Assembly (NCBI GenBank): GCA_027943335.1
Contig: BSBK01009267.1
Coordinates: 186,001 to 250,000, forward strand
Source: Chamaecyparis obtusa
Taxonomy: Eukaryota > Streptophyta > Pinopsida > Cupressales > Cupressaceae
Direction of reading: 5' to 3'
Length of the DNA: 64,000 nt
The translations under genes were made by a program, and so were the position numbers. Below the pieces are notes generated by a model, which saw only the letters and a list, made by a program, of their open reading frames with translations, did no database searches and had not been told where the DNA came from. Every line of letters begins with the position of its first letter. Position 1 is the first letter of the stretch. Below, piece by piece: positions 58,836-64,000 of the stretch.

Positions 58836-60165
58836 ATGTATAAGAGAGAGGTGCCAAAGATAAAAAAAGACAACTTCTTGACATGGAAAAGAAAAATGAG
58901 ATTGCATCTATCGAGAATTAGAGAATCTGTAATATACTACTTAGACAATGAATTCATCTTGTCTACTACACCCTTGACTATTGATCAAATGAGAGATAGA
59001 CATGAACACAATATTTCAATGATAGAGATTGTTGCTTCCTTATCATATGCCAAATTTGAAGATGTCAAGACATGTACTTCTACTAAACAAATTTGGGACA
59101 AGCTTGCACTAGTTCATGGAGGAGATGTTAATGTCATCTCTAAAAATTGGTAAATCAAGTAGTAAATATATGATAAGAATGAGACTGATAGTGATAGTGA
59201 TGAGGATAAACTTGATGAGCTTGAAGCATTAATGGCTAGAAGACTCTAGAAAGGTAAAGGAAGATAGAGAGGAAAATTACCTTTGGTATGTTTTAATTAT
59301 AAAGGGATTAGCCACATTCTAGCTAGATGTCCTAAGAGGAAAGAAGATGAGAAAGACAATGAAAGATCTAGTGAAAGGAAATTTGATAGAAGAGATAATT
59401 GAGAACACAGAGGTAGCCAACAGTATGAAAAGAGAAGTAACTGAGATTATAAAGAAAAAGGAAATAAGGCATGTTACCTTGTTGAAGATGATGATGATGA
59501 CAGTGACACTGACACTGATGAAGACATTGAGGTGGTATTCATAGATTTGAAAGAGGATTTAGAAGAAGAAGAAAGGTATCTTGAAATAACACTTATTTAT
59601 AAAGTTAGCAAGAATGATACTTGGATTATTAATAGTGGTTGTACACATCATATGACTGGTGATGAATACAAATTTGAATAACTTGAACATTATAATGGTG
59701 GATCTGTTAAAATGGAAAATGATACACCTTGTCTAGTAAAAGTAATAGGGTCTATACCATTGAACAATAAGATCAAATGTGAGAATGCATATTGGGTGAA
59801 GGGACTTAATTATAATCTTTTGAGTGTATCAAAACCAAATAAAATAGGTCACCGACATCCATTTGAGAATAAAAAGGTGAAAATGTATCATGAGACTGGA
59901 AATTTTATCGGTATTGGTGAACAATCTTAAGGTAATATATTATATCCTAATAATGTTGAAACTTCTTGTTTATTGGCTAGAATTGAATATGTGTGGTTAT
60001 GGAAAAAAATATTATGTCATGTGAATTTTCACAACATGGTTAAGATCAATAAGAAAAGGAGAGTTAGAGGTTTACCAAGCTGATCTAAACCCGACCATGT
60101 CATGTGCAAACAATATCAAATGGGAAAGATGTGAAAATCTAGTTTAAAGAGAAAAAATTATCCAT
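58836..60165 (+). pseudogene. copia gag, zinc knuckle, protease and pre-integrase start
   Basis: The gag frame begins at MYKREVPKIKKDNFLTWKRK (58836) with YAKFEDVKTCTSTKQIWDKL and LVHGGD; its middle is deleted or decayed before the acidic linker and the zinc region CFNYKGISHILARC (one Cys lost). Protease follows as WIINSGCTHHMTGD, with Asn in place of the catalytic Asp, then LNYNLLSVS and the pre-integrase start near 60000. Homology ends near 60165. Many stops are present. Confidence 0.75.
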
Positions 60166-61430
60166 TTAATGTGATGTAGAGATATGAAGCTACCAACCAA
60201 TCTTAGGCTCCACTTAACCCCAATCCACCTTGCACTTGTTTTTAGGACCCTCCTTGATCCTATATCCACTCCTTGGGAATAAGCACTAAATGAGCTCAAT
60301 AAGGGATCATTACCCCACATCACTAAGTTATTCAAAAAAATGGTGAATATATTCCTTGGAGACCTAAACCAACTAGGATCCACACTCCTTTGGAATCTCC
60401 ATCACCCACAACATAATTCTTCCATACTAGGCTAACAATCCTTGTAGACCTGATCACTCAGTTTTTGACACTTAACTTGCAAAAATCCTGAATAAATTGG
60501 ATAATCCTCCATAGTTTTAGATAAAAATTTTCAACCTCCTAAGGATTCTAATATATCTTGGCTTGATCCTAATCCTACACCACCAAACACCTACTAGGTC
60601 CACAAGCCTAATTAGCTAGATTAGGCTAGGAACACAAAGCAAATATGAGAAGATGGTTCTAAGAATCCTCCAAACCCATCAGAAATCCATAACACACTAT
60701 AAGTGACAAAAAAAACTCTTTATTAAGTCTCCTTAGACCCACACACTGACTTTTACCACTTATCCACTTCTTTCATGGCTAAATACATAGGGATGTTTAG
60801 CCTAGGGCTGGCTTGAAAATAGACCAGACCAACTCTTCATGGCTTGAGCCTCTAGAATCCTTGAGAGGAAAATCCTAATTTCATTCTTCTGATGTCCATG
60901 AGAAACCAATGATGGGATGGCAAGTTAGGGGTCCATTTCCACCAAACCCTCAAATTCAAGGTTAATCCGACTAGTCCAAAGATAAATGAATGTAACTTAT
61001 TCAATATGCCACCAAATGAACTTAGATCACTTGCATTTGAACACTAACTCACCCCTTGATGTAAATCATATAAAATTACTTCATCCAATGACCGTACTGG
61101 ATCATACAACATGTTGCAATAGAGAATTTCTCTAGAATATCAAGGTATTTTATTGATTTTATCAAGCCTCCATAAAAAACTTCATTCAACATGGATGTTT
61201 GATCATTTTATGGTTTAATAGTCCTCCCTCAACAACTATAAACACTTTTTGAATGGGTTGAAACCATTTTCCCATAAATGAGCAACTTTTCAAAAGTTGT
61301 CAAGCAAATTTCAAATATTGCATTACAACTTTTACATTTTTGCACCTATGCCTCTATTGGACCTATCCAACGAGAAAATGGATCAAGTCCATCCGTCTAA
61401 TGCCTAAAACTATCCTATCCTCCTAAAAAT
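60166..61430. other. no gene recognised; probable inserted repeat
   Basis: The copia pol sequence is replaced here by 1.27 kb without coding motifs. It is probably another LTR or repeat, but I found no matching copy in the window. Confidence 0.4.
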
Positions 61431-64000
61431 ATGATGAACTACAACTGATTGAATATCTTGATGAAGTGAAGGAACAATGATTATAGATCATCGAGCTATT
61501 AAAGTGATATGTAAGATGATTAAATAAGTCAATATGTTGTCATTGATGTCAACTAGTTTTGACTACACTTATCATGATAGTTACAAATGTCTGAACATCT
61601 GTAGAAGGAAGAAATGAGACATCTAGATAAGGAAAATATGGATATGAAAGTGGTGCAGGAGCACACCTAGGCTAACCTCCATGCTTAGTAATTTTTGGCT
61701 TGTACTTGACTCTATCCAAGTCAAGAAGAGTAGATTAGCTTGGTTGAAGACCTTAGAAGGTCATTTTCAATGTAGGCTAAGTGAGTTAGTCACTAGGACT
61801 AAGGTCACACTAATAGCCAATGTTAGTAGCTTTAATTCTTAGTGTTACTAGTTAGAGGTTGAGTCTTTAATGTGTCTTAGGCACATAAATGTTGTTAATG
61901 GATGTTGTAAAGATGCCTTAGGGTCATTAAGTTAGTTGGTTCCTCAAAATATCATGACGATAGAGATTCTAATAAATAGGATCATGGCATAGAGAAAGTT
62001 TCCAAATGTTGTAAAAAAGAGTTGTCATGACAACATTTGCAATTATTGCATGCAATTCGGTTATCCTTGGATTCCCTTGAGTTTAGGAGATGGTGATCAG
62101 AAAAAATTCCCTAAAATGAAGGAGATGGCATCTACTATTAGCCAAGACTTGAATCTAGAGGTTACACATGCACTGTAATAGTTTTGAGTTTGAGAATAGA
62201 GCTCTGCAACACCATTACCAGGAATATCCTAAGCTTATGTGATAATTTAGTCATAAATAATTGATTGAAAGTGCTAAGTTAGTGATTGCATAGTGTTCTT
62301 TAGTGTGTTATAAGACTTTTTCATTTGAAGAGAAAGTTGGTTAGAGTAGATTTGGTGCGTCGGTTAAAGTAGATTTTGTTTTAGAGTTCCACTAGTTCTA
62401 ATCTGACCAGTCTGAGCATTCATGGCTCCCCCATGAAATCTGACCATGGGAAACACCTAAGGGTAGATGGAAATGCAAGGGGATTCATTGGTGTACATAT
62501 TTTTAGGATTAGGAGTTGTCAAAGTTTGGAGAGCTATTTTTAGTGCTAGGCCTTAGGCAAGCAGATAGAGCCCGGTTAGAGGTCTAGGTTGTGAAGCAAT
62601 AGAGATTTCTTGTAGGGTTGGAAGGTATAGTATGGCTCTAGGAATTTTTATGGGATATGTTCATCATATCTAAACATCCTATGAAGATTGGGTTCATACC
62701 AATCATTTACATGGGGTTTTGAGGAATTTTTCTACTAGGATACTGTCAGTCCTAGAAAGTAGGACAATTAGCCTTGTTTGCCCTAGTTTGTAGGAAGGTG
62801 GTGTACAAAGGCTTCTAGGACCAAAAATTTATAGATTATTTAGTAATAGCCAAAAGGGTATCCAAATCCCAAATTGGTTTTGCAAGTAGTTTGATAAAGT
62901 TTGAAAAGAAAAGCCAAAAGCCTCTGAAAAAGGCTACAAGGATTAGGCCTATTTTTAAGGCTCTAAATGATGAACTATTGAAGCTGATGAGAATATGATT
63001 CAAGATCCTTCTAAAATGGATCAAATGGACCAAGATATGAATGGTTTCAAGATAGAGAATACCCCTGCAATGAAGATTGGAGTTTGTGAAGAATTGACAC
63101 TTAGAGCTTCCTAAGTGAGTGAGGAGAATTGAACTATCTGTAAGGTGTTAGTCTTCTAAGGCTAAGCACAAAGTATAAGAACTCTTAGAGAAGAGTTGGG
63201 ATTGGTGTTAGTTAATCACCTAAACCAATTAGGACCTAGAGGAGACTAGGTTCCTAGAAGAGACTAGCTAGGTCTCTTGGATGTAGTGCAAGCAAGCCTT
63301 GGAACACTCACATCAGAAAGATAAGGAAAAGGTATACATTGGGTAACTTATTGATGAGTCTATGTAATTATATTGTTGACTTGATAATATTACATTATCC
63401 TATTATGAAGAAGAGATCATAATTGAACAAGTTAATTTGGTTGATAGTTAAATATTTTTGTATACACTGAGTCAGTCTTGTGTATACCGAGTAATAGTAG
63501 TAATCGAGTTAGTTATCACTGACACGTTCAATTTTATCTGAGTATGGATGAACACATTGAATGTTATAATAGCCAAAAAAAAATGATGAGCTAGAAATTA
63601 CTTATGATTTTGAGATAACATATGAAGTTTTTTATAAGATCCATGATTGATAAAATTCAGAGATGATCTAAGGAAAGAGATTGAAACACGTTATTGACAC
63701 ATATACTAAGGAAGGTTGAAGTGACAAAATGGACGTAGAAGATTAAGAGGAAAAATCTAATGGCTGATATGAAAATAGTTTACTTGTCTATTTAAGAGAC
63801 ATGAGATTCATTTTTAATATATGCCAAATGAATATAGACAACAAAAGATTTTGTGTGAAGATATTTTTCCTCCATTCCTAATCAAACTGGTTATAGACAA
63901 AACTGAGCTCGAGCCATAACCGAGCATTAGAGATATCTATACATTGAGTGAAGTAAGCTGAAGGATATGAGGAAATGGATTCATTATCGATCAGAAGATT
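61431..64000 (+). repeat. 3' LTR of the right-hand copia element, interrupted
   Basis: 61431-61650 and 63321-64000 match successive parts of the LTR at 57288-58770 (ACAACTGATTGAATATC; GTATACATTGGGTAACTTAT). It is interrupted by 61651-63315 and continues off the window. Confidence 0.7.
61651..63315. mobile_element. probable solo LTR, 1.67 kb, flanked by GAAAG
   Basis: It begins TGGTGCAGGAGC and ends CACTCACATCA, and GAAAG occurs directly on both sides (61646-61650 and 63316-63320). Host LTR sequence resumes outside. No coding domain is seen. TG...CA ends with a 5-bp duplication and no internal region fit a solo LTR left by recombination. Orientation is not established. Confidence 0.65.

Overview
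This window looks like nuclear DNA of a gymnosperm, most probably a conifer. It is AT-rich, dominated by old nested retrotransposons, and its only recognisable host gene is a plant diterpene synthase whose exons and class II motifs fit conifer copalyl diphosphate synthases (CPS). Species assignment is inference. I see no intact host gene, and almost every reading frame is interrupted.

Layout. 1-2350: minus-strand Ty3/gypsy remnant (gag, protease, start of an RNase H domain) with its primer-binding site; 2351-3860 is probably its LTR. 3890-4182: fragment of a 26S proteasome ATPase gene (RPT2). About 4750-22403: plus-strand Ty1/copia element ending in a 1.65 kb 3' LTR. Its 3' untranslated part is split by a minus-strand LINE (8192-20429, 12-bp target duplication), and the LINE is split by a minus-strand gag-only LTR element (13620-20327, target duplication CTCCA). 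The copia LTR abuts a truncated second CPS copy (22404-22886). 25366-27590: another copia LTR plus a gag/RT deletion derivative. 28133-29125: element with terminal inverted repeats.

32949-39162: the main CPS-like gene, minus strand, twelve recognisable exons. The class II DIDD motif and C-terminus are present, but a block of the alpha domain is deleted with a frameshift, so I call it a pseudogene. Its 3' end is duplicated in tandem just downstream. 39369-45936: decayed minus-strand copia element interrupted by an LTR and a TIR element. 46495-46589: (TC)n microsatellite. 46655-49033: AT-rich satellite interrupted by a palindrome-rich TIR element. 49305-57080: three-LTR tandem array of a gag-protease gypsy element, inserted in a copia LTR. 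57288-64000: copia element with 5' LTR, gag and protease, and a 3' LTR carrying a probable solo LTR (61651-63315).

The genes do not form a pathway. The main interest is two CPS relics about 16 kb apart and a nested stack of insertions whose order can be read from target duplications and resumed reading frames. All boundaries were read by eye; no alignment or database search was run.
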